Origin: Rhodospirillales bacterium
GTDB taxonomy: Bacteria > Pseudomonadota > Alphaproteobacteria > UBA9219
DNA: 16,839 nucleotides
Direction: 5' to 3'
Assembly: GCA_015654915.1 (NCBI GenBank)
Contig: JAATFY010000094.1
Span: 1-16,839 of the forward strand
Of the stretch, positions 1 through 6,053 are shown piece by piece; position 1 is the stretch's first letter, and the number at the start of each line of letters is the position of its first letter. A program made the translations under genes and the position numbers. Under the pieces are notes generated by a model. The model saw only the letters and a program-made list of their open reading frames with translations, had not been told where the DNA came from and made no database searches.

Positions 1-717
1 CGCCGCTGGGACCCCAAAATGCAATCCTATCTTTTTGGCGTGCGCAACAACGTGCACATCATCGATCTCGAGCAAACCGTGCCGCTGATGCAGCGCGCCT
101 TGCAGGCGATGCGTGATGTCGCGGCGAGCGGTGGACGCGTGTTGTTCGTCGGCACCAAGCGTCAGGCGCAGGAACGTATCGCCGAAGCGGCGAAGCGTTG
201 CGGCCAGTATTACGTCGACCATCGCTGGCTCGGCGGCATGCTGACCAACTGGAAAACCATTTCGCAATCGATCAAGCGTCTTCGTGAGTTGACCGAAAAA
301 CTGGATGGTCAGGCCGGAAAATTCACCAAGAAGGAAAGCCTGCAGATGGCGCGCGACCGCGATAAGCTGGAACGCGCCCTCGGCGGCATCAAGGATATGG
401 GCGGTCTGCCGGATATCATCTTCGTGATCGACACCATCAAGGAAAACATTGCCATTGCCGAGGCAACCAAGCTTGGCGTGCCGGTGATCGCCATCGTCGA
501 CAGCAACTCCGATCCGACCAACGTGACCTACCCGATCCCGGGCTACGATGACGCTTCGCGCGCTATCGAGCTTTATTGCGATATGGCGGCGCAAGCCATT
601 CTGGACGGGCTGCAGGCCGAGCTGATGTCGGGCGACAAGGACGCGGGTTCCGCGACCGAGGTTCCGGCCAGCGAGACCAAGATTGCGGACGAAACCCCCG
701 CCGCGGCGAGCGCTTAA
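1..717 (+). CDS. rpsB: 30S ribosomal protein S2 (partial, 5' end outside window)
   Basis: Structural protein of the small ribosomal subunit, bound at the head-body junction and needed for loading S1. The reading frame is open from base 1; the first visible residues RRWDPKM and then YLFGVRNNVHIIDLEQTVP match the S2 family, so about the first 20-25 residues lie upstream of the window. Further family landmarks are VLFVGTKRQAQE, the HRWLGGMLTNWKT segment, DIIFVIDTIKENIAIAEA and the C-terminal PGYDDASRAIELYC. The last ~30 residues form an Ala/Glu-rich acidic tail, common in alphaproteobacterial S2. The gene is followed by tsf after 106 bp, the usual order. Identification is secure; only the start is unknown. 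Confidence 0.97.
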   Translation, partial: RRWDPKMQSYLFGVRNNVHIIDLEQTVPLMQRALQAMRDVAASGGRVLFVGTKRQAQERIAEAAKRCGQYYVDHRWLGGMLTNWKTISQSIKRLRELTEKLDGQAGKFTKKESLQMARDRDKLERALGGIKDMGGLPDIIFVIDTIKENIAIAEATKLGVPVIAIVDSNSDPTNVTYPIPGYDDASRAIELYCDMAAQAILDGLQAELMSGDKDAGSATEVPASETKIADETPAAASA

Positions 718-720
718 AAT

Positions 721-808
721 TTGGGGGTCGGGGATCAGGGGCTGGGGATCGGGAACAAAAATTTCCACCTAGTTCTTATTCCCTGACCTCCGACCCCTGA
801 CCCCTGAA
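721..808. repeat. Opposed degenerate heptamer repeats forming a hairpin between rpsB and tsf
   Basis: The left arm (723-754) is a run of G-rich 7-base units such as GGGGTCG, GGGATCA, GGGGCTG and GGGATCG. The right arm (779-808) is a C-rich run of 7-base units, CCCTGAC, CTCCGAC, CCCTGAC and CCCTGA. The arms are imperfectly complementary and are separated by an AT-rich loop of about 24 bases, so the transcript can form a long GC-rich stem. No T-run follows, so it is not a standard intrinsic terminator. It ends about 5 bases before the tsf ribosome binding site. It could be an attenuator, a processing or RNA-stability element, or a copy of a dispersed palindromic repeat; the sequence alone does not decide. 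Confidence 0.75.
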
Positions 809-823
809 TTATGGAGACAAACA

Positions 824-1744
824 ATGGCCGAGATCACCGCCACGATGGTAAAGGACCTGCGCGAAAAAACCGGCGCCGGCATGATGGATTGCAAGAAGGC
901 TTTGACCGAAGCCAACGGCGACATGGAAGCCGCGGTCGATTGGCTGCGTAAAAAAGGCCTGTCGGCGGCCGCCAAGAAATCCGGCCGCGTCGCGGCGGAT
1001 GGCCTTGTCGGCGTTGCCGCCTCCGGCAATAAGGCCGCCATTGTCGAGATCAACGCCGAAACCGATTTCGTGGCGCGCAATGAAGCGTTCCAGAATTTCG
1101 TGCTGGAAGTCGCAAAAATCGCGTTGAACACCGGCGCCGATGTCGAAGGCCTGAAGACCAAGCAGCATCTCGACGGCATGACCGTCGAGGACAAGCTGAC
1201 GCACCACATCGCCACCATCGGCGAGAATATGACGATCCGCCGCGTCGCGCATTTAAGCGTGCCGCAGGGCATCGTCGCCAGTTATGTGCATAACGCGCTG
1301 GCGCCCAGCGTTGGCAAGATCGGCGTGCTGGTTGCGCTGGAATCGACGGGCGATGCCGCGAAGCTGCAGGAACTCGGCAAGATGATCGCCATGCATGTGG
1401 CGGCCGCGCGTCCGGAAGCGCTGACGATCAAGGATGTCGATACGAAGGCTCTGGATCGCGAGCGCAACATTCTGGCCGAGCAGGCGCGCGCATCCGGCAA
1501 GCCCGAAGAAATTATCGCGAAAATGGTCGAAGGCCGTCTGCGCAAATATTACGAAGAAGTCGTGCTGATGGAGCAGGTCTATGTCGTCGACGGCGAAAGC
1601 CGCGTCGCGCAGGTGATCGAAAAAGCCGCCAAGGATCTGGGCGCTCCGGTCAAGCTGGCCGGTTTCGTGCGTTACCAGTTGGGCGAAGGCATCGAAAAAA
1701 CCCAGGACGATTTCGCCGCCGAAGTCGCGAAAATGGCCAGTTAA
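824..1744 (+). CDS. tsf: Elongation factor Ts
   Basis: Nucleotide exchange factor that releases GDP from EF-Tu in the cytoplasm. The 306-residue product matches the usual alphaproteobacterial length. The N-terminal UBA-like domain (about residues 1-55) carries VKDLREKTGAGMMDCKKAL. The EF-Tu-contacting TDFVARNEAFQ motif is at about residues 80-90, with D81 and F82 in the place of E. coli D80/F81. The two dimerisation subdomains follow, with IAMHVAAARPEA around 190 and the final FVRYQLGEGIEK segment. The ATG at 824 has a good Shine-Dalgarno GGAG (813-816) with 7-base spacing. tsf follows rpsB as in most bacteria, but pyrH, normally next, is displaced by the inserted pentapeptide gene. Confidence 0.98.
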   Translation: MAEITATMVKDLREKTGAGMMDCKKALTEANGDMEAAVDWLRKKGLSAAAKKSGRVAADGLVGVAASGNKAAIVEINAETDFVARNEAFQNFVLEVAKIALNTGADVEGLKTKQHLDGMTVEDKLTHHIATIGENMTIRRVAHLSVPQGIVASYVHNALAPSVGKIGVLVALESTGDAAKLQELGKMIAMHVAAARPEALTIKDVDTKALDRERNILAEQARASGKPEEIIAKMVEGRLRKYYEEVVLMEQVYVVDGESRVAQVIEKAAKDLGAPVKLAGFVRYQLGEGIEKTQDDFAAEVAKMAS

Positions 1745-1789
1745 GCGGGGTTTTGCGATTCCCGATTTGACCTATTAAACAAAGACAAT

Positions 1790-1833
1790 ACGCCTATGAA
1801 AGTATTTTTTCATATTAGGCGTAAACAGTGTTT
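1790..1833. promoter_or_regulatory. Two stacked dyads (hairpin plus AAACA-N-TGTTT) upstream of the pentapeptide gene
   Basis: ACGCCTATGAAA (1790-1801) and TTTCATATTAGGCGT (1808-1822) are inverted copies with a 3-nt bulge and a 6-base AT loop. Immediately after it lies a perfect 11-bp dyad AAACA-G-TGTTT (1823-1833), then a T-run continuing to 1836. The array lies after the tsf stop and directly abuts a putative -10 element. It could be the tsf terminator, although its T-run starts several bases after the stem. It could also be an operator pair for the downstream gene. Confidence 0.5.
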
Positions 1834-1835
1834 TT

Positions 1836-1844
1836 TGTTAGAAT
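1836..1844 (+). promoter_or_regulatory. Putative extended -10 promoter for the pentapeptide gene
   Basis: TGT followed by TAGAAT (1839-1844) fits an extended -10 element (TG-N-TATAAT, five of six core bases). No good -35 lies at the matching distance, which extended -10 promoters tolerate. Transcription would begin near 1851, only about nine bases before the ATG at 1860. That would explain the absence of a recognisable Shine-Dalgarno. This is inference from motif only. Confidence 0.35.
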
Positions 1845-1859
1845 TGCCCATTCATATGA

Positions 1860-2603
1860 ATGAGGTTTTGGGTGTTTTCTCATAAATTTCCCGACTGGTA
1901 TACTGAGGCGGACAAACAATCGCATTTGGCCGATTTGCCGGCTTTTGAAAAATGGATTGTTCAGCACCAACGCTGGTTAAATGCAGATAGAAAAAAATAT
2001 AGTCCCCACAGTTTTAATAATGTGGATTTAAGATATTTACTTTGGTCGGGATTGGACCTCCGTTACGCAAACATGGAAGATTCGGACTTGCGTGGTGTGG
2101 ACTTAACCCACGCGAACCTGAGTCATGTCAATTTAACCACTGCGGATTTGAAATTGTCGCTCTGTGAGGATGGGAAAGTTATCCCTGCCGCTGTTTTACG
2201 CGAGGCGATTTTGGAATATGCCACTTTGGATCAAGCGCGTATGGACGGTGTTGATCTAAGCAGCGCCAATTTAAGCAATGTGATTTCGTTCAACACAGAA
2301 TTACGTAATGCAAACTTAAGCAAAGCAACTTTGAGGGGTGCTGGATTTTACTCAACACAATTAAAAGGAGCGGATTTGACCGGCGCCAATCTGACGGATG
2401 CATTATTCTCTCATATAGACCTAACAGAAACGAAGTTAGATCACGCAAAACTAGCAGGTGCTCAATGGAATCATGTCACGATAACCGAAGAACAGTGGCA
2501 AATGGTTCTGGAAAGCAGAGCCGCAAATGATCATGATGATATAGGAATATCACGTTCAATGGTAGGGGCGCGTGGTCAGAAGATCGGGCATTTGGTGCTC
2601 TGA
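1860..2603 (+). CDS. Pentapeptide-repeat protein
   Basis: The 247-residue product has a short N-terminal region rich in Trp and charged residues (1-50), with a KWIVQHQRWLNAD segment typical of phage- and plasmid-associated pentapeptide proteins. Two blocks of A(D/N)LXX-type repeats follow, at about 51-100 and 112-207, split by a non-repeat linker containing EDGKVIP. Such repeats fold as a right-handed quadrilateral beta-helix; some family members (Qnr, MfpA) mimic DNA and bind gyrase, but most have no known role and I assign none. There is no signal peptide, so it is probably cytoplasmic. The gene is clearly AT-richer than its neighbours and uses many TTA Leu and AGA Arg codons, suggesting horizontal acquisition. 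No Shine-Dalgarno precedes the ATG; an overlapping ATG at 1856 opens only a short frame. It sits between tsf and pyrH, which are usually adjacent. Confidence 0.85.
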   Translation: MRFWVFSHKFPDWYTEADKQSHLADLPAFEKWIVQHQRWLNADRKKYSPHSFNNVDLRYLLWSGLDLRYANMEDSDLRGVDLTHANLSHVNLTTADLKLSLCEDGKVIPAAVLREAILEYATLDQARMDGVDLSSANLSNVISFNTELRNANLSKATLRGAGFYSTQLKGADLTGANLTDALFSHIDLTETKLDHAKLAGAQWNHVTITEEQWQMVLESRAANDHDDIGISRSMVGARGQKIGHLVL

Positions 2604-2633
2604 TTCCGGCCTTTCGCTCCTCATCTTTTTCTA

Positions 2634-2639
2634 TATAAT
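2634..2639 (+). promoter_or_regulatory. Putative -10 element (TATAAT) for pyrH
   Basis: A perfect TATAAT lies in the 72-bp gap between the pentapeptide gene and pyrH, with a short T-rich tract just upstream. No convincing -35 is seen at 16-18 bp (around 2611-2617). The predicted start near 2646 would give a ~30-base leader to the pyrH ATG. It would let pyrH be expressed independently of the inserted gene. Confidence 0.45.
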
Positions 2640-2675
2640 ACGCCCCGATCACCGAAACACGGATAGGGACGGCCT

Positions 2676-3458
2676 ATGGCAAACAATCTGGCGGAGAAAC
2701 CGAAAATGGCGACACCTCCCGCAACGGAATTCGCGACCGGCACCGGACGCGCGCGCTATAAACGCGTGTTGCTGAAATTATCCGGCGAAGCACTGATGGG
2801 CGACGGCGATTACGGGCTCGATTCCGATACCGTCAACCGCGTCGCCGAAGAAATCAAATCCGTGGTCGAAATGGGCGTGCAGGTTTGCGTCGTCATCGGC
2901 GGCGGGAATATTTTCCGCGGCGTGTCCGGCGCTGCCGCAGGCATGGACCGCTCGACCGCCGATTATATGGGCATGCTGGCGACCGTCATCAACGCGCTTG
3001 CCATGCAGAACGCGCTGGAAAAAGCCGGGGTGCAGGTGCGCGTGCTGTCCGCCATCCCGATGTCGGCGATATGCGAGCCCTACATCCGCCGCCGTGCCGC
3101 GCGCCACATGGAAAAAGGCCGCGTGGTCGTTTTCGCCGCCGGCACCGGCAACCCGTTCTTCACCACCGATTCCGCCGCCGCCCTACGCGCTTCCGAAATG
3201 CAATGCAACGCGCTGTTAAAAGCTACCAAGGTTGACGGCGTCTACAGCGCCGACCCGACCAAAGTCAAAGACGCCAAGCGTTACTACAAACTAAGCTATC
3301 TTGATGTGCTGTCGCAGGATTTGCAGGTGATGGATACCTCGGCGATTTCACTGGCGCGGCAGAGCAAAATTCCGATCCTCGTCTTTTCCATTTTCACGCA
3401 CGGCGCGTTTGCCGACGTGATGCAGGGCAAGGGCAAATTTACGATTATTTCGGATTAG
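2676..3458 (+). CDS. pyrH: Uridylate kinase (UMP kinase)
   Basis: Phosphorylates UMP to UDP with ATP in pyrimidine nucleotide synthesis; the bacterial enzyme is a cytoplasmic hexamer of the amino-acid-kinase fold. Visible motifs are KRVLLKLSGEAL (KLSGEA at residues 34-39), the glycine-rich VCVVIGGGNIFRG segment, ADYMGMLATVINALAMQ, the FAAGTGNPFFTTDSAAALRA nucleotide-binding stretch and KVDGVYSADPTK. The 260-residue product is about 20 residues longer than typical because of an N-terminal Thr/Ala/Pro-rich extension before the kinase core. The ATG at 2676 is chosen because AGGGAC (2665-2670) is correctly spaced; ATG 2706 is a possible internal alternative. pyrH usually follows tsf; here the pentapeptide gene intervenes. 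Confidence 0.97.
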   Translation: MANNLAEKPKMATPPATEFATGTGRARYKRVLLKLSGEALMGDGDYGLDSDTVNRVAEEIKSVVEMGVQVCVVIGGGNIFRGVSGAAAGMDRSTADYMGMLATVINALAMQNALEKAGVQVRVLSAIPMSAICEPYIRRRAARHMEKGRVVVFAAGTGNPFFTTDSAAALRASEMQCNALLKATKVDGVYSADPTKVKDAKRYYKLSYLDVLSQDLQVMDTSAISLARQSKIPILVFSIFTHGAFADVMQGKGKFTIISD

Positions 3459-3468
3459 GAAAAGCGTT

Positions 3469-3771
3469 TTATCGGAGGCCAAGTTCCGCTAAAAGAAAAG
3501 TAACGGGACGCATTTCTTCGCGGGCTCGGGCCTCTTCTCCGTTCAGTTTTATACTCAGCTTTGCAATCAAGGCATCACAGTTTTGTATTTGATGCTTAGT
3601 CAAGGGTGCATGCTGGCCGCATCCTATTGTCGTGAAATCTTCTGTTGCGCGCTCGTATCCGCGGACCCGTGCATCGGCAGCGATATATTGATAGCCCACG
3701 TGGCCGCCTATGGCTTCGACAGCCAATGCGGCGGCAAAGATAAATCTTTTCGTTGTTTTCGATAAAGCCAT
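3469..3771 (-). CDS. Small hypothetical protein, predicted membrane-anchored or secreted
   Basis: I do not recognise a family. The 100-residue product has a basic N-terminus (KTTKR), then a mostly hydrophobic stretch (about residues 10-31, interrupted by Glu and His) that may be a signal anchor or signal peptide. The soluble remainder has two cysteines (C51, C65) that could form a disulfide in the periplasm, and a charged C-terminal helix around GEEARAREEMR. It reads opposite to all flanking genes. It ends 10 bp from the pyrH stop (convergent) and begins 181 bp from frr (divergent), in a region with plausible regulatory motifs. A purine-rich AAGAGA directly abuts the ATG, closer than a normal Shine-Dalgarno, so the start is uncertain. 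The signal-like N-terminus and placement in an otherwise empty gap support a real gene. Confidence 0.5.
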   Translation of the reverse strand: MALSKTTKRFIFAAALAVEAIGGHVGYQYIAADARVRGYERATEDFTTIGCGQHAPLTKHQIQNCDALIAKLSIKLNGEEARAREEMRPVTFLLAELGLR

Positions 3772-3834
3772 TCTCTTGAAATCCGGTCGTGAAATATGTG
3801 CAGTAAAACAGGCTGCCAGATTAAGCCAACTCCC

Positions 3835-3849
3835 TTAAATATGCGTTAA
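3835..3849. promoter_or_regulatory. CtrA-like binding site TTAA-N7-TTAA
   Basis: TTAA (3835-3838), seven bases, TTAA (3846-3849) exactly fits the core of the alphaproteobacterial CtrA response-regulator box (TTAA-N7-TTAA). The preferred trailing C is replaced by A. It lies in the divergent intergenic region, 63 bp from the start of the small - strand gene and 45 bp upstream of the putative frr -35, so it could act on either. CtrA binding is inferred from the motif only. Confidence 0.45.
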
Positions 3850-3855
3850 ATCACC

Positions 3856-3872
3856 GAAAAACCGCGTTTTTC
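3856..3872. promoter_or_regulatory. Perfect short dyad GAAAAAC-CGC-GTTTTTC
   Basis: A 7-bp perfect inverted repeat with a 3-base centre lies between the CtrA-like site and the putative frr promoter. It is not followed by a T-run on either strand, so a regulator site is more likely than a terminator. It may also be coincidental. Confidence 0.3.
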
Positions 3873-3894
3873 CGCGCCGGTTTGTCGCAATAAC

Positions 3895-3922
3895 TTGATG
3901 CTTCCGGCGTTTATGCTAGTTT
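3895..3922 (+). promoter_or_regulatory. Putative housekeeping promoter for frr
   Basis: TTGATGC (3895-3901), 13 bases, then GCTAGTTT (3915-3922) resembles the Caulobacter housekeeping consensus (TTGACGS, N10-14, GCTANAWC) with a few mismatches. Initiation would fall near 3929, leaving a short leader with the AAGGAA ribosome binding site (3941-3946) before the frr ATG. It probably starts transcription of the frr-uppS-cdsA-dxr-rseP-bamA run. Confidence 0.5.
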
Positions 3923-3952
3923 CGACCGGCTTTCAGGAAAAAGGAAAAAACC

Positions 3953-4501
3953 ATGAATCTCGACCAGACAAAACAGCGCATGGATGGCGCGCTTGACGCG
4001 TTGCGCAAGGAATTCGGCGGCCTCCGTACCGGCCGCGCCTCGACCAGCCTGCTCGACAACATCAGCGTCGAAGCCTACGGCAACATGATGCCGCTCAATC
4101 AGGTTGGCACCGTCGGCGTGCCCGAGCCGCGTTTGCTTACCGTGCAGGTGTGGGATCAGGGCATGGTGAAGGCGGTCGAGAAAGCCATTCGCGACGCGGG
4201 GCTTGGCCTCAACCCGCAGCCGGACGGCTCGTTGGTCCGCGTGCCGATACCCGAACTCAGACAGGAACGCCGTCAGGAACTGGCCAAGATCGCCGGAAAA
4301 TACAGCGAGGCCGCGCGCGTCGCCGTCCGCAATGTCCGCCGCGATGCCCTCGATGCTTTGAAGAAGGAGCAGAAAGACGGCAAACTTTCCGAAGACGAAC
4401 ACAAAACGCAAAGCGACAAAGTGCAGAAACTCACGGACGAAGCCATCAAGAAAATCGATGAGGCTTTGGCGAACAAGGAAAAAGAAATTTCGCACGTGTA
4501 A
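3953..4501 (+). CDS. frr: Ribosome recycling factor
   Basis: Works with EF-G to split the post-termination ribosome complex in the cytoplasm. The 182-residue product has the normal length. It begins with the long helix MDGALDALRKEFGGLRTGRAS, followed by the small second domain (VEAYGNMMPLNQVGTV, residues about 39-54). The family hallmarks VWDQGMVKAVEKAI, LGLNPQPDGSLVRVPIPEL and the helix EARVAVRNVRRDALD-like (here EAARVAVRNVRRD) follow, and the C-terminal helix ends in KEISHV. The ATG at 3953 is preceded by AAGGAA at good spacing. In most bacteria frr follows pyrH directly; here a - strand gene separates them and frr seems to have its own promoter. uppS starts five bases after the stop. Confidence 0.98.
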   Translation: MNLDQTKQRMDGALDALRKEFGGLRTGRASTSLLDNISVEAYGNMMPLNQVGTVGVPEPRLLTVQVWDQGMVKAVEKAIRDAGLGLNPQPDGSLVRVPIPELRQERRQELAKIAGKYSEAARVAVRNVRRDALDALKKEQKDGKLSEDEHKTQSDKVQKLTDEAIKKIDEALANKEKEISHV

Positions 4502-4506
4502 AAGAG

Positions 4507-5235
4507 ATGAACGAAACCACACCCCCTTCCACCAGTCTTCACGTTGCCATCATCATGGACGGCAACGGACGGTGGGCGTCGTCGCGCAATCTGCCGCGCA
4601 CGATGGGCCATCGTGCCGGAATCGAAGCCGTGCGGCGCACGATCAAGGCAGCCCGCGAATTGGCGGTCACGCATCTGACGCTCTACAGTTTTTCGTCCGA
4701 AAACTGGAGCCGTCCCCTTACCGAAATCGAAGAGTTGATGGGGCTTTTGCGCTATTACCTGCGCAGCGAGCTGGCATCTCTGCATAAGGAAAATATCCGC
4801 GTCAAAATCATCGGCGAGCGCAAGAAATTGCCGAACGACATTATCGATCTAATCAACCACGCCGAAGAACTGACGCAGGACAACAAAGCTTTGACGCTTA
4901 TTCTGGCGCTCAGCTACGGCGGGCGGCAGGAAATCACTCTTGCGGCGCGCGGCCTTGCCAAGGCGGTCGAACGCGGCCAGTTGCAGGCCGACGCGATCGA
5001 CGAACATGTCATGCAGTCGTTTTTGTTCACCGGCGGCTTGCCCGATCCCGACCTTGTGATCCGCACCAGCGGCGAAAAGCGCATCTCGAACTTCCTTTTG
5101 TGGCAATCGGCCTACGCCGAATTCGTTTTCCTCGATGTGCTGTGGCCCGATTTCTCCGCGCCGCATCTGGCCGAAGCCATCGCTGAGTTCCAGCGCCGCG
5201 AGCGCCGCTATGGAGCGACGGTTGGCCGCGTTTAG
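4507..5235 (+). CDS. uppS: Undecaprenyl diphosphate synthase (cis-prenyltransferase)
   Basis: Condenses eight isopentenyl diphosphates onto farnesyl diphosphate to make the C55 carrier lipid for peptidoglycan and O-antigen. The product is 242 residues, normal for the family. The catalytic MDGNGRW motif has its Asp at residue 18, followed by GHRAG, the substrate-binding YSFSSENWSRP and the C-terminal RTSGE (186-190) with SNFLLWQSAYAEFVF, which binds the IPP pyrophosphate and Mg. The gene lies five bases after frr, with a purine run AAGAG directly upstream of the ATG, suggesting translational coupling. Its end overlaps the start of cdsA. Its isoprenoid precursors come from the pathway of dxr, two genes downstream. 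Confidence 0.98.
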   Translation: MNETTPPSTSLHVAIIMDGNGRWASSRNLPRTMGHRAGIEAVRRTIKAARELAVTHLTLYSFSSENWSRPLTEIEELMGLLRYYLRSELASLHKENIRVKIIGERKKLPNDIIDLINHAEELTQDNKALTLILALSYGGRQEITLAARGLAKAVERGQLQADAIDEHVMQSFLFTGGLPDPDLVIRTSGEKRISNFLLWQSAYAEFVFLDVLWPDFSAPHLAEAIAEFQRRERRYGATVGRV

Positions 5236-6052
5236 TTCAGCTTCCTTCGACATCGCCAACTTGCGCAAACGCGTTATTACCGCGCTCGTGCTTGCGCCGC
5301 TTGTGCTGGCGGCGGTGTATCTCGGCGGCTGGATTTATCCTGTTGTTATTGCTCTTACCGTCGCGCTCGGCTTGCGCGAATGGCTGAGGCTGGTCGATCC
5401 ATCGGGTAATCGCGCTGTCGTCCTCGCCGCCCATGCCTCCCTGTTGCTGGTCATGGGCTGTGGCGCCGTGCTGTCGCCCTCCTTCGGCTTGGCGCTCGGT
5501 GTGGTTTTGGTTCCTATGCTCTTTTTGCTCGCGGCCCGTGATCATAAAGATCAGGCCAGATGGGTCGCGCTTGGCATCCCTTACATGGCGGGCAGCGGCC
5601 TTGCGTTGCTTTATCTTCGCGAAACGCCCGAGATCGGCATGGGCCTGTGCTATTACCTGTTGGCTGTAGTTTGGGGCACCGATACCGGTGCTTTTCTGGC
5701 AGGGACGCTGAGCGGTGTGCCGAAATTGGTGCCGGAAATCAGCCCCCATAAGACCTGGGCCGGGCTTTTCGGCGGTATGGCGCTGGCGGCAGTCCTTGGC
5801 TATGGTGTCGCGACCGGTTTCGGCGCGCGACGCATGGGTATCGCTCTATTGCTCGCGCTGGCGCTGGCGTTGGTTTCGCAACTTGGGGATATGTTTAAAT
5901 CCACTTTCAAGCGGCGTTCGGGAGTGAAAGAAAGCGGCGGTTTGATCCCGGGCCATGGCGGCGTTCTCGACCGGATCGATGGGCTTGTTTTTGCGGCAAT
6001 TTTCTTTGTGTTGTTCCAGATCGCGCTCGGTGCGCAAATGCAATGGTGGTAA
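5210..6052 (+). CDS. cdsA: Phosphatidate cytidylyltransferase (CDP-diglyceride synthase)
   Basis: Makes CDP-diacylglycerol from phosphatidate and CTP, the branch point of phospholipid synthesis, in the inner membrane. The 280-residue product is a chain of hydrophobic segments, with a basic LRKR just before the first. It ends with the CdsA signature: STFKRRSGVKESGGLIPGHG then GVLDRIDGL, which carries the Mg-binding acidic residues. The conserved WGTDTGAFLAG and SPHKTWAGLFGG stretches precede it. The ATG at 5210 lies inside uppS (26-base overlap) with no clear ribosome binding site. A TTG at 5222 in the same frame has a well-spaced GGAG (5212-5215) and is an equally good start. The frame stays open further upstream inside uppS, but that extension is non-homologous looking. 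dxr begins two bases after the stop. Confidence 0.95.
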   Translation: MERRLAAFSSASFDIANLRKRVITALVLAPLVLAAVYLGGWIYPVVIALTVALGLREWLRLVDPSGNRAVVLAAHASLLLVMGCGAVLSPSFGLALGVVLVPMLFLLAARDHKDQARWVALGIPYMAGSGLALLYLRETPEIGMGLCYYLLAVVWGTDTGAFLAGTLSGVPKLVPEISPHKTWAGLFGGMALAAVLGYGVATGFGARRMGIALLLALALALVSQLGDMFKSTFKRRSGVKESGGLIPGHGGVLDRIDGLVFAAIFFVLFQIALGAQMQWW

Positions 6053-6053
6053 C

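Larger units (their letters stand above)
1787..2644. repeat. 8-bp direct repeat AATACGCC bracketing the pentapeptide gene region
   Basis: AATACGCC occurs at 1787-1794, just after tsf, and again at 2637-2644, just before pyrH, enclosing the AT-rich pentapeptide gene. The size and position suit a target-site duplication, but no transposase, integrase or terminal inverted repeat is visible. An 8-mer match between two ~100-bp flanks can arise by chance (roughly one case in seven), so this is only suggestive. Confidence 0.3.

Noticed and set aside
721..808. Heptamer array considered as a CRISPR or as an intrinsic terminator
   Set aside because: Units are 7 bp without unique spacers, so not CRISPR; no T-run follows the stem, so not a standard terminator.
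1767..1800. TTGACC (1767-1772) as a -35 with GACAAT or TATGAA as -10
   Set aside because: Spacings of 11 and 22 bases do not fit a sigma-70-type promoter; the TGTTAGAAT element downstream is better.
2582..2650. GATCGGG (2582-2588) and CCCGATC (2644-2650) inverted repeat around the pyrH promoter
   Set aside because: Only 7 bp with a 55-base spacer; no further complementarity and no T-run, so chance is the simplest explanation.
3460..3470. AAAAGCGTTTT between pyrH and the convergent small gene as a terminator
   Set aside because: The stem would be four A-T pairs around a three-base centre, too weak for an intrinsic terminator.
5955..6053. Upstream in-frame ATG (5955) as the dxr start
   Set aside because: It would add 33 residues encoded by the antepenultimate part of cdsA in another frame, with no DXR homology; GTG 6054 gives the family length.
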